A DNA stretch of 18,689 nucleotides from a bacterium (GTDB lineage Bacteria; Patescibacteriota; Minisyncoccia; Minisyncoccales; JAGMAB01): NCBI GenBank assembly GCA_030643665.1, contig DAOWKS010000027.1, positions 1-18,689 on the forward strand. Reading direction: 5' to 3'. This document shows, in pieces, positions 1 through 6,560 of the stretch. A program made the position numbers and the translations under genes. Every line of letters starts with the position of its first letter. Within the stretch, counting starts at the first letter, position 1. The notes beneath the pieces were generated by a model. That model did no database searches, was not told the origin of the DNA, and saw only the letters and a program-made list of their open reading frames with translations.

Positions 1-452
1 AGATTAACGCTTTCATCAATTTTTTTAATATCTATTTTAACTCCTGAAAAAAAATCATACTTATCTTGCGGCGCTTTAACATCCATTGCCACATAATCAA
101 TTAATTTTTGAGCAATTAATGTTTTTAACATTTTCGGCTTTGAACCATTGGTGTCAAGTTTTACTAAATAACCTAATTTTTTAATTTTTTTACAAAATTG
201 AGGCAAGTCCTGATGAATGGTTGGTTCTCCGCCGCATAAAACACAACCTTCTAATAATCCTTTTCTTTCTTTCAAAAAATCAAAAAACTTTTTCTCCGGA
301 ATTTTTGGCGAGTTTTTAATTTTTGCAGGCAAAACAAGCTCCCCTGAATAGCAAAAAGGGCAGCGAAAATTGCAGCCAATAAGAAAAACCGTGCAAGCAA
401 CCTTGCCCGGATAATCTATCAATGTAACTTTTTGTAATCCGCCGATTAACAT
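1..452 (-). CDS. nrdG: Anaerobic ribonucleotide reductase activating protein (radical SAM), 3' end cut off by window edge
   Basis: Translating from the ATG at 452 gives 150 residues before the window ends. The protein starts MLIGGLQKVTLIDYPGKVAC and carries the radical-SAM cluster motif CNFRCPFC (Cys27, Cys31, Cys34), followed by a GGEP motif near residue 73 that in this family contacts S-adenosylmethionine. Known role: the [4Fe-4S] activase reductively cleaves SAM and abstracts a hydrogen from the C-terminal glycine of NrdD, creating its glycyl radical. The start overlaps the nrdD stop by one base (TAATG), so translation is probably coupled and the two proteins are made together. The C-terminus lies outside the window. 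The family call is secure; the distinction between NrdG and closely related glycyl-radical activases rests mainly on the neighbouring nrdD. Confidence 0.92.
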   Translation of the reverse strand, partial: MLIGGLQKVTLIDYPGKVACTVFLIGCNFRCPFCYSGELVLPAKIKNSPKIPEKKFFDFLKERKGLLEGCVLCGGEPTIHQDLPQFCKKIKKLGYLVKLDTNGSKPKMLKTLIAQKLIDYVAMDVKAPQDKYDFFSGVKIDIKKIDESVN

Positions 453-3400
453 TATGCTTTAATTTTGAATTCTTTTCTCTCTTTGAATTCCTGCTGTTTT
501 CCAGTATTCCATTGGGTCACGGGCCTATAATACCCCACGACTCGCGAATAAACCTCGCATGGTTGCTTGATTGTGCATTTAGGACATTCAAAATGCTCGC
601 CGTTCAAATAGCCGTGAACCGGACAAATTGAGAAAGTCGGGGTTAAAGTAATATAAGGAAGATGAAATTTTTCAAAAATTTTCTTAATCAGATTTTTCAC
701 GGTCTGAATCTCGGAAATTTTCTCGCCTAAAAACAGGTGATTGACAGTGCCGCCTGAATAGCGGCATTGCAATTCATCTTGAAGATTCAACGCTTCAAAA
801 ATATCAGTTGTGTAATTAACCGGCAATTGGCTTGAATTTGTATAATATGGTTCTTTTTTTGTTCCGGCAGTAATAATATCAGGATATTTTTCTCTGTCTT
901 TTTGAGCCAAACGATAAGCGGTTGATTCCGCCGGCGTGGCTTCTAAATTGTAAATATTTTCTGTGTCTTTTTGATATTTGACTAATTTTTCCCTCATAAA
1001 ATCCATAACTTCCAAGGCAAATTTTCTTTCCCGACGGGAAGCAATATTCTCCCCCAGAAAATTCAAAAGCGCTTCGTTCATTCCAACCAAGCCAATAGTG
1101 GAAAAGTGATTGGCAAAATAACATTCTCTCATTTTTTTTACTCCTTGGAGATAAAATCGCGAGTAAGGATATAATCCTTTTTCAATAAAGTTTTCTATGG
1201 TTTTTCTTTTTATTTCCAAACTTTCTTTAGCCAAATCCATCATTTTCCCTAATTTTTCAAAAAACTCTTTTTTGGTTTTGGATAAATAACCAATTCTTGG
1301 AAGATTTATCGTTACAACGCCGATACTTCCGGTTAAACTTCCTGAACCAAACAATCCCCCGCCGCCACGGTTGGAAAGTTCTTTTAAATCAAGGCGAAGC
1401 CGGCAGCACATTGATTTCACATCCTCGGGCTTCATTTCGGAATTAATGTAATTGGCAAAATAATTGGTTCCGTATTTTGCCGATGCCTCAAAAATCCCGT
1501 CAAAAGCCGGCTCATTCCAGGGAAAATCCTTAGTAATATTTATAGTTGGAATGGGAAAATGAAAAGGTCTGTGCGATTTATCTCCTTCAAGCATTATTTC
1601 ATACAATGCCTTATCAAATATCTTCATCTCTTCTTCAAATTCGCCATAGGTTTCTTTTTGCGGCTTGCCGCCGATAATTACCGGCTGTTTGGCAAAAGCC
1701 GGAGACGGCTTAAGGTCCAAAGTAATGTTTGAAAAAGGACAATTGCCGGTTATAAAGACCTTGCCATTTCTCCGGGCTATTACAGTTCCGTTCTCTGTAT
1801 GAGGACACCATATTATCCCATTGTAATTTTTTACTTTCTCTATTTTTGTAATATAAGTTTCTGAATGACGAATTATTCTTAAAATATAAATGTCTTTTTT
1901 ACCAATGGTTGGCTTTTGCACACGAACAGTAAAACCGTAGCCAGCATTTATGATAATAATTTGTAAATCATTTAATATTTCTAAATCAGAGGTGGCGATT
2001 TTACAACCTTCTTTACCATCTCCTTTTAGATAAGTTTCTAAAAATAATCTTGATTGTTTTTCGCTTAAATTTAATAAATTATCAGGAATGAAATGAATAT
2101 TTTCTTTGGTTCCAAACCACTTATGAATATTCCTTGAACTTTCGGCATTTAATCTCATTCTTCGGACTTCTGCCCCTAAAGCTGTTGCTGCGCCTTCATC
2201 ATATTTTAATTTAAAGTGTTTTAATAAATTGATTATTTCTTTATAATTACTTTCATTCTTAATTTTTGACTGGTAAATACTTACTCGATAACAACATCTG
2301 TATTTTGTTGGTCTTTCAATAGTGCCCTCGCTAATAATCCAAGCCATCAATTTTATCTGTTCATTAGAAATTTTCGCTTCTTGGTTAAGATTTTTACCAG
2401 CAATAGGAACAATAAAAGAAGATTTTAATTTCATTATTTGTTCAACTGGTTCTAAGACGTATTTGTTGCTATAAAATTTTCTTCGCACTACCCTATGCTC
2501 TGGAGAAATCAGCTGGTCTTGAATTCTGTTTCGCAGTCGGTACATTATTCCTTTGTATTTTCTCTTGAAAATGTAAGATGTTTTCTTATTTTCTATTTCT
2601 TTAGTTTTCAAATTAAAAGTCCGAATAACATCTCCTTTTTTAATCTCGCTGTATCCTTTCCAACCTTCTGGTGTTAATATCTCTGTATCTTCTGAAACAC
2701 ATTGGAACCCTACCCGGGTTGGCACTGCCATATTGTATAAAAATTCCTGAAGCGCCTGCTTGACCTGCTGGTAGCTTAAATTGTCATAACGAATAAAAGG
2801 AGCTAAAAGCGTATCAAAATTAGAAAACGCGACCGCTCCCGCGCACTCACCTTGAAGTGTATAAAGAAAATTCACTGCTTGGCCTAAAACTGCCCGAAAA
2901 TGTTTTGCCGGTCTTGATTCCACTTTTTCTGAAACCCCGCAAAAACCTTTTAACAAAAAATCATACAAATCCCAGCCCATACAATAACAGCTTAAAGTAT
3001 CCAAGTTATGAATATGCAGGTCTCCGCTTTCGTTTGCTTCCCTAATTTCTTTGGGATAGATTTTATTTAGCCAATATTTTTTGACAATATAAGAAACACC
3101 ATAGTGATTCAATCCCTGTAAAGAAAAAGCCATATTAGCATTTTCCTGAACCTCCCAGTCCAATTTCTCCAAGTATTGGTCAATTCGGTCCACTGCTTCT
3201 TCGCTCACCATTATCGCTTCTCTGATTTTCCTTCTCTGTTCACGATATAAAATATAGGACTTGGCTGTCTCAACTAAATTTTCTAAAATCAAAACTTCTT
3301 CAATAATATCCTGAATTTGCTCTACTGAGGGAATTTCATCTTTTTTAAATCTGCGGTTTAAAATTTGAACCGCCTTTTCAGAAAGTTTTTTTGTCATCCT

Positions 3401-3517
3401 GCCATTACCCTTATCAGTGGAAGTAACGGCTTTAAAAATTGCCTTAGTAATTCTCTCCTGGTCAAAATCAACAATATTCCCATCTCTTTTTTTCACCTTA
3501 GCGGTTCTTGTTTTCAT
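452..3517 (-). CDS. nrdD: Anaerobic (class III) ribonucleoside-triphosphate reductase interrupted by an intein
   Basis: The 1021-residue product is a 701-residue NrdD split by a 320-residue intein (residues 273-592). Domains in order: ATP-cone allosteric domain (about 4-95, starting KVKKRDGNIVDFDQERI); the ten-stranded barrel, with HIHNLD at 168-173 and the CCRL motif at 704-707 that probably holds a catalytic cysteine; a C-terminal zinc site (Cys965, His968, Cys978, Cys981); and the glycyl-radical motif RVVGY with Gly995 followed by RPVTQWNTGK. Known reaction: reduction of ribonucleoside triphosphates to deoxy forms without oxygen, normally with formate as reductant. The intein sits between GFQ and CPFSN, a conserved stretch. 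It must be spliced out for activity, because it breaks the barrel. The gene has its own promoter 11 bp before the ATG and is co-transcribed with nrdG. It implies anaerobic dNTP synthesis. No frameshift is visible. Confidence 0.96.
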   Translation of the reverse strand: MKTRTAKVKKRDGNIVDFDQERITKAIFKAVTSTDKGNGRMTKKLSEKAVQILNRRFKKDEIPSVEQIQDIIEEVLILENLVETAKSYILYREQRRKIREAIMVSEEAVDRIDQYLEKLDWEVQENANMAFSLQGLNHYGVSYIVKKYWLNKIYPKEIREANESGDLHIHNLDTLSCYCMGWDLYDFLLKGFCGVSEKVESRPAKHFRAVLGQAVNFLYTLQGECAGAVAFSNFDTLLAPFIRYDNLSYQQVKQALQEFLYNMAVPTRVGFQCVSEDTEILTPEGWKGYSEIKKGDVIRTFNLKTKEIENKKTSYIFKRKYKGIMYRLRNRIQDQLISPEHRVVRRKFYSNKYVLEPVEQIMKLKSSFIVPIAGKNLNQEAKISNEQIKLMAWIISEGTIERPTKYRCCYRVSIYQSKIKNESNYKEIINLLKHFKLKYDEGAATALGAEVRRMRLNAESSRNIHKWFGTKENIHFIPDNLLNLSEKQSRLFLETYLKGDGKEGCKIATSDLEILNDLQIIIINAGYGFTVRVQKPTIGKKDIYILRIIRHSETYITKIEKVKNYNGIIWCPHTENGTVIARRNGKVFITGNCPFSNITLDLKPSPAFAKQPVIIGGKPQKETYGEFEEEMKIFDKALYEIMLEGDKSHRPFHFPIPTINITKDFPWNEPAFDGIFEASAKYGTNYFANYINSEMKPEDVKSMCCRLRLDLKELSNRGGGGLFGSGSLTGSIGVVTINLPRIGYLSKTKKEFFEKLGKMMDLAKESLEIKRKTIENFIEKGLYPYSRFYLQGVKKMRECYFANHFSTIGLVGMNEALLNFLGENIASRRERKFALEVMDFMREKLVKYQKDTENIYNLEATPAESTAYRLAQKDREKYPDIITAGTKKEPYYTNSSQLPVNYTTDIFEALNLQDELQCRYSGGTVNHLFLGEKISEIQTVKNLIKKIFEKFHLPYITLTPTFSICPVHGYLNGEHFECPKCTIKQPCEVYSRVVGYYRPVTQWNTGKQQEFKERKEFKIKA
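1742..2701 (-). mobile_element. LAGLIDADG homing-endonuclease intein in NrdD
   Basis: In-frame intein of 320 residues (NrdD residues 273-592). The N-terminal splice block starts CVSEDTEILTPEGW with Cys1. Block B reads LISPEHRVV, with the usual TxxH threonine replaced by Ser and the histidine kept (His341). Two LAGLIDADG-type motifs follow: LMAWIISEGT (390-399, acidic Glu397) and LFLETYLKGDG (491-501, acidic Asp500). The C-terminal block ends KVFITGN, followed by Cys593 as the +1 nucleophile, so the penultimate residue is Gly instead of the usual His. Removing it joins GFQ to CPFSNITLDL, a natural NrdD sequence. Both endonuclease acids are present, so the homing function may be intact (inference). 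Boundaries are secure because the flanking extein is conserved. NrdD inteins are known in archaea such as Methanocaldococcus. Confidence 0.93.
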
Positions 3518-3528
3518 AAATTAATTTC

Positions 3529-3557
3529 ATTGTATCTCAATAAAAAAGTCCCGTCAA
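3529..3557 (-). promoter_or_regulatory. Promoter of nrdDG, predicted leaderless
   Basis: On the minus strand TTGACG (3557-3552), a 17-bp spacer and TACAAT (3534-3529) make a near-consensus housekeeping promoter. Only 11 bp separate the -10 box from the nrdD ATG, so transcription should start about 4-5 nt before the start codon. The -35 box lies inside the ftsZ terminator hairpin. Confidence 0.7.
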
Positions 3558-3564
3558 ATGGGAC
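3541..3564 (-). terminator. Intrinsic terminator after ftsZ
   Basis: On the minus strand GTCCC (3564-3560), a 7-nt loop and GGGAC (3552-3548) form a short hairpin followed by CTTTTTTA. It lies 31 nt past the ftsZ stop and before nrdD, and it ends the long minus-strand gene block. The stem is only 5 bp of strong pairs, so some readthrough into nrdD is possible. Confidence 0.65.
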
Positions 3565-3595
3565 AAAAAGCTAAAATCTTTGGAAAACTTCGAGT

Positions 3596-4525
3596 TCAGA
3601 AACCGGTTGCAATAACCGTTACTTTTATCTCTCCTTGTTTCAACTTTTCATCCTGAACCGCTCCGAAAATTACCTTTGCTTCCGAATTAACCTCCTGAGT
3701 GATAACTCTTGCCACTTCATTAATCTCGGACAGAGAAATATCCTTGCTTCCGGAAACATTAAACAAAACGCCCTGAGCTCCTTTTGGAGAAAGGTCAAGC
3801 AAAGGAGAATTAATAGCTGACAAAGCCGCTCTCTCGGCTCTTTTCTCGCCTTGCGCTTTGCCAATTCCAAATAAGGCAGTGCCGGAATTTTTCATAATGG
3901 CTTTAATGTCGGCAAAATCAACATTGATAATACCCGGAAGCAAAATTAAATCAGAAACTCCCTGAACCGCCTGTCTTAAAACATCATCACAAATCCAAAA
4001 AGCGTTCAAAAGAGAAACATCAGACCCTAAAATTGAAATAAGCTTGTCATTAGAAATAGTAATTAAGGTGTCAACTTTCTCTTTTAATTTTTTAACGCCT
4101 GTTACGGCAACTTTTTGCCGAAACACGCCCTCAAAAGAAAATGGCTTGGTAACTATGGCTAAAGTGAGAGCGCCCTGGTCTTTGGCAATGTCAGCGACCA
4201 CCGGGCCGGCTCCTGTTCCGGTGCCGCCACCGGCGCCGTAGGTAATAAAAACCATTTCCGCGCCTTTTAAAATCTCGTTAATTTCTTGTTTGTTTTCTAA
4301 AGCTGCTTTGTGGCCAATTTCCGGATTCATTCCCGCGCCTAAACCCTGGGTTATTTTTTCTCCGATGCGAACCCGAAAATCCGCGTTTGCTCTTTTAAGG
4401 TCTTGAATATCAGTATTGATAACAATCAGGTCAACTCCTTTAATTTGGCATTTTTTCATCCGGGAAATAGCATTGCATCCCGAACCGCCAATACCAACTA
4501 CTTTTATTTTTGTTGTTGTTTTCAT
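3596..4525 (-). CDS. ftsZ: Cell division GTPase FtsZ, core domain only
   Basis: A 309-residue tubulin-like GTPase that polymerises into the division ring. Visible motifs: IKVVGIGGSGCNAI (nucleotide-binding start), VINTD (35-39), the signature GAGGGTGTGAGP (97-108), and the T7 synergy loop NVDFAD (201-206), which completes the GTPase site of the next subunit. The protein stops at VTVIATGF, exactly where the folded core normally ends. The usual flexible linker and the conserved C-terminal peptide that binds FtsA are absent, and no FtsZ tail is seen in other frames before the terminator. FITYGAGGG replaces the more usual TAGMGGG. The start codon lies in a 48-bp repeat that also contains the last codons of ftsA, showing that the two genes once overlapped as ATGA; about 2 kb now separates them. 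A new promoter lies just upstream (4552-4579). Confidence 0.95.
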   Translation of the reverse strand: MKTTTKIKVVGIGGSGCNAISRMKKCQIKGVDLIVINTDIQDLKRANADFRVRIGEKITQGLGAGMNPEIGHKAALENKQEINEILKGAEMVFITYGAGGGTGTGAGPVVADIAKDQGALTLAIVTKPFSFEGVFRQKVAVTGVKKLKEKVDTLITISNDKLISILGSDVSLLNAFWICDDVLRQAVQGVSDLILLPGIINVDFADIKAIMKNSGTALFGIGKAQGEKRAERAALSAINSPLLDLSPKGAQGVLFNVSGSKDISLSEINEVARVITQEVNSEAKVIFGAVQDEKLKQGEIKVTVIATGF

Positions 4526-4550
4526 GGTACAAAAACTTTAAATATTTTTT
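4503..4550. repeat. 48-bp perfect direct repeat, ftsZ-proximal copy
   Basis: Identical base for base to 6513-6560; the flanks differ on both sides. On the minus strand it contains a relic of the last nine ftsA codons (KKIFKVFVP and the stop) followed by the real ftsZ start (MKTTTKI). The pair of copies encloses the toxin-antitoxin cassette. Confidence 0.95.
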
Positions 4551-4551
4551 A

Positions 4552-4579
4552 ATTCTAACATTTTTAAACGAAATTTCAA
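4552..4579 (-). promoter_or_regulatory. Putative ftsZ promoter
   Basis: On the minus strand TTGAAA (4579-4574), a 16-bp spacer and TAGAAT (4557-4552). Transcription would start about 20 nt before the ftsZ ATG. It lies in the inserted DNA just outside the 48-bp repeat, so it would be a promoter gained when ftsZ was separated from ftsA. No Shine-Dalgarno sequence precedes the start. Confidence 0.5.
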
Positions 4580-4582
4580 TTT

Positions 4583-4615
4583 TTTACTCTAAAAACCGAA
4601 AAGTAGAAAGCATTT
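4583..4615 (-). pseudogene. 3'-end relic of a paralogue of the 237-aa membrane-anchored gene
   Basis: On the minus strand 4613-4584 reads MLSTFRFLE and a stop. The 33 bp at 4583-4615 match 8161-8193, the 3' end of the 237-aa gene, with one mismatch. The fragment lies just beyond the stop of the 345-aa gene and is not part of any open frame of useful length. It shows that a gene of this family once ended here or was partly replaced. Confidence 0.75.
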
Positions 4616-4622
4616 ATCATTA

Positions 4623-5660
4623 TTAATCCTCCACTCTTTGAATGTCATTGATTCTCCATTGATTATTAATTAATAAAAAATTTACCTTTAAATTTCGGTT
4701 GTTCATATATTTAAAAGTTGTTATTAAATAAGCAGAATTGTTGGTAATTATCGCCTTTTGAACCTTAAAAATACCTGAAATATCTTGGGCGAAAAGCATA
4801 GGATCAAAAAGAAGTATCTTTTCTTCATATATTTCTCTTAACTTTTCTTTATATTGGTCGCTGAAATATGGATTTTCATAATCTGCCTTATGTCCTTTTT
4901 CATACCCAAGATACCATTTAAAACCTCTAAATGCTGTTTCTTCGGGCGAAAGTTTTTCTTCTGTAAAAGGAGGGGGTGTTGTATCTTGTAGTTTAATCCA
5001 AACATCTATAGGAAATTCAGTTTTTAAATAAATTTCTCTTTCTGAAATCTCCTTTTCTTCTATTTCCAAAAATAGAAAAGTAGAAAGCATTTGATTAAAA
5101 ATTTCAAATTCTAGCTGAATTTCACTATCTGGTAAATCATAGAACATCCCAACGGTATAAATATTATCATTCTTAGAGATGGAGTAAGAAATAACATCCA
5201 TAATGTTAAGTTTCTCTGACTTTTTGACAAGTTTACAAAATGTTAGATTACCAATTTCAACATTTTCACATGTTATATCTTTGCCGAAACCAAGTATTAC
5301 TGGGATAGAGTATCCTTCTTGTTTCTTTCCGACATTTATTTCGATCACTACATCAATTTTCTCGGGAGGAATCCAAGGTGGATACCATTTAATTAAACTC
5401 TGCAGAATAGCCATCTCATGTGCTTTTTTGTAAATCTCCATTATCCAATCATTTGGATGCTTTATCTCAAATCCATACTCATCATTTTTATATGTTTTCC
5501 AATCAGCGGTTTCGTCTTTTACCTCTTCTTTTGGTATTTCCAAATACTGCCAAGCCAGAATTCCAGCGCCGGCGATAGCGGATAAAATCACTACAATCAA
5601 AAGATATTTCCAATTAGTTTTACCTTCTGTTACTAACTTTTTATACATAAAGTGATGCAA
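4623..5660 (-). CDS. Membrane-anchored protein with PsbP-like region and C-terminal DUF3828/NTF2-like region
   Basis: A 345-residue protein. Residues about 19-40 are one hydrophobic helix (LLIVVILSAIAGAGILAWQY) after a basic start, which predicts an N-in membrane anchor with the rest outside. Residues about 48-75 carry ADWKTYKNDEYGFEIKHPND, a pattern I associate with PsbP-like proteins of Patescibacteria, ending near FNQMLSTFLFLE. The part after about 235 (GFKWYLGY ... NPYFSDQYKEKL ... DPMLFAQDI ... INNQWRINDI) resembles DUF3828/NTF2-like domains; this match is from memory and moderate. Function is unknown. It overlaps the 98-aa gene by 20 nt at the first ATG, or 8 nt if Met5 is the start. 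It lies within the cassette between ftsA and ftsZ and is a paralogue, over its first third, of the 237-aa protein at 8162-8875. Confidence 0.8.
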   Translation of the reverse strand: MHHFMYKKLVTEGKTNWKYLLIVVILSAIAGAGILAWQYLEIPKEEVKDETADWKTYKNDEYGFEIKHPNDWIMEIYKKAHEMAILQSLIKWYPPWIPPEKIDVVIEINVGKKQEGYSIPVILGFGKDITCENVEIGNLTFCKLVKKSEKLNIMDVISYSISKNDNIYTVGMFYDLPDSEIQLEFEIFNQMLSTFLFLEIEEKEISEREIYLKTEFPIDVWIKLQDTTPPPFTEEKLSPEETAFRGFKWYLGYEKGHKADYENPYFSDQYKEKLREIYEEKILLFDPMLFAQDISGIFKVQKAIITNNSAYLITTFKYMNNRNLKVNFLLINNQWRINDIQRVED

Positions 5661-5937
5661 TTCCTCCTATAATAATTGCTAATATTGCAAACCATTTTCC
5701 CTTTTCTCTTGTTTTTTTAATCCAAATTAAAGCTATTATACCTAATAGTAAAGCTGTTTGAGGTCCCCCATAATCTAAAATTGCATAAAGAATTTCTCTG
5801 GGAAAAGGATAACTAAAATAACCTTCAATAAAAGGAATTGAGTAACAGAAAGCCGCTAAAAGAAAACTAAAAATTGCGACGCCATTTACTTCTTTAATAA
5901 ATTTATTCAAAAATTTAGAAAAATTTTGATTGGACAT
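5641..5937 (-). CDS. Small membrane protein, unknown function
   Basis: 98 residues with about three hydrophobic segments (roughly 19-38, 58-73 and 82-97) separated by a short loop containing EGYFSYPFPRE and a basic KKTREKGK turn. I do not recognise the family. Its first seven residues (MSNQNFS) and the surrounding 26 bp of DNA are identical to the start of the 237-aa gene at 8875, although the rest is unrelated, so the 5' end seems to have been exchanged or captured by recombination. It lies 12 nt after relE and overlaps the next gene, so it belongs to the cassette transcript. Confidence 0.7.
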   Translation of the reverse strand: MSNQNFSKFLNKFIKEVNGVAIFSFLLAAFCYSIPFIEGYFSYPFPREILYAILDYGGPQTALLLGIIALIWIKKTREKGKWFAILAIIIGGIASLYV

Positions 5938-5940
5938 AAA
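5915..5940. repeat. 26-bp repeat at gene start, copy 1 (pairs with 8853-8878)
   Basis: Perfect 26-bp match to 8853-8878. On the minus strand it holds TTT-ATG and the codons for MSNQNFS. The two genes that share it diverge right after it. Confidence 0.9.
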
Positions 5941-5949
5941 TTTGTTGTT

Positions 5950-6225
5950 TCACTTGTAAATCTCGTGAGTGCCGATGTTAAAAAATAAAACCTCATTATT
6001 ACTAATGAAGATAAATTTTATACGATAAGAATCATTTATCCAAAATGCCCAAGAATCTCGCTGTTTTCCTTTAAGTTTATGAATTTTGATTCGGGAATCA
6101 AAACAATTTTCTTTAAAAATTTTCTCTTTCTGTTCAACTTGCTTTATTATTCTTTCTGGCAATTTTTTCAAAGATTTAAGGAATTTCTTTGAATATTCAA
6201 TCTTTCTTATTTGACTTTTTTCCAT
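5950..6225 (-). CDS. RelE/ParE-superfamily toxin
   Basis: 91 residues with the compact RelE-like layout: N-terminal YSKKFLKSLKKLPERI (helix-rich region), central KIHKLKGKQRDSWAFWINDSYRI (the typical 'L.G...g.wa.rI...yRi.f' strand pair) and C-terminal VLFFNIGTHEIYK. Toxins of this superfamily usually cleave mRNA in the ribosome; some members (ParE) poison gyrase. I cannot tell which applies here. Arg and Lys residues in the central block and His near the end (GTHEIY) are the likely functional positions. Its start overlaps the antitoxin gene by 29 nt, the normal antitoxin-first order, which supports a working pair. It lies in the insert between ftsA and ftsZ, where a toxin-antitoxin pair would stabilise the inserted DNA. 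Confidence 0.85.
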   Translation of the reverse strand: MEKSQIRKIEYSKKFLKSLKKLPERIIKQVEQKEKIFKENCFDSRIKIHKLKGKQRDSWAFWINDSYRIKFIFISNNEVLFFNIGTHEIYK

Positions 6226-6466
6226 AAATTTTTAACGCTTCTCTTATAGATGTAGCGCTAATGGTTTTTCCTTCTCTATATTCTCTTTTCCCCTCTTCCA
6301 CTAATTTATCTAACTCCCTTGCCTCCTTACCTTGTAAATAATAAGTAGGAATTGCCTGCTCGCGCAATCTGTCATATTCTTTCAAAGGCAAAATTACAAA
6401 CCCGCCCGCTTTTTTTACGGCTTGTCTTTGAATTGTTATTGAATTTTTATTAATCACAGTAGTCAT
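6197..6466 (-). CDS. RelB/Phd-like antitoxin
   Basis: 89 residues. The N-terminal part (KKAGGFVILPLKEYDRLRE) resembles the Phd/YefM-type DNA-binding fold, in which the antitoxin usually represses its own operon. The C-terminal half is charged and likely helical (LDKLVEEGKREYREGK), fitting a toxin-wrapping tail. The following 29-nt-overlapping RelE-like gene is the main support for the call. It is the first gene of the cassette, starting 66 nt after the ftsA stop. AT-rich DNA at 6467-6512 may hold a promoter, but no single -35/-10 pair stands out. Confidence 0.8.
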   Translation of the reverse strand: MTTVINKNSITIQRQAVKKAGGFVILPLKEYDRLREQAIPTYYLQGKEARELDKLVEEGKREYREGKTISATSIREALKIYGKKSNKKD

Positions 6467-6512
6467 TTTATTATCGCTATTTTAATTTAACAAAATTATT
6501 TCAAAAAATCAA

Positions 6513-6560
6513 TTTATTTTTGTTGTTGTTTTCATGGTACAAAAACTTTAAATATTTTTT
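6513..6560. repeat. 48-bp perfect direct repeat, ftsA-proximal copy
   Basis: Identical to 4503-4550. On the minus strand it carries the real last codons of ftsA (KKIFKVFVP, TGA) and, overlapping by ATGA, a relic of the first ftsZ codons (MKTTTKI) that runs into unrelated sequence. Together the two copies mark the borders of the inserted segment; the offset between them is 2010 bp. Confidence 0.95.

Noticed and set aside
879..1124. Second minus-strand frame inside nrdD, and similar shadow frames within ftsZ, yqeY, dprA, topA and tsaD
   Set aside because: They lie in other frames of strongly conserved genes and match no family pattern.
3560..3595. Frameshifted FtsZ tail beyond the stop codon
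   Set aside because: The other frames give no linker or DIPxFLR-like peptide before the terminator.
6467..6512. Promoter for the toxin-antitoxin pair
   Set aside because: Several overlapping weak boxes are possible in this AT-rich gap, and none has convincing spacing.
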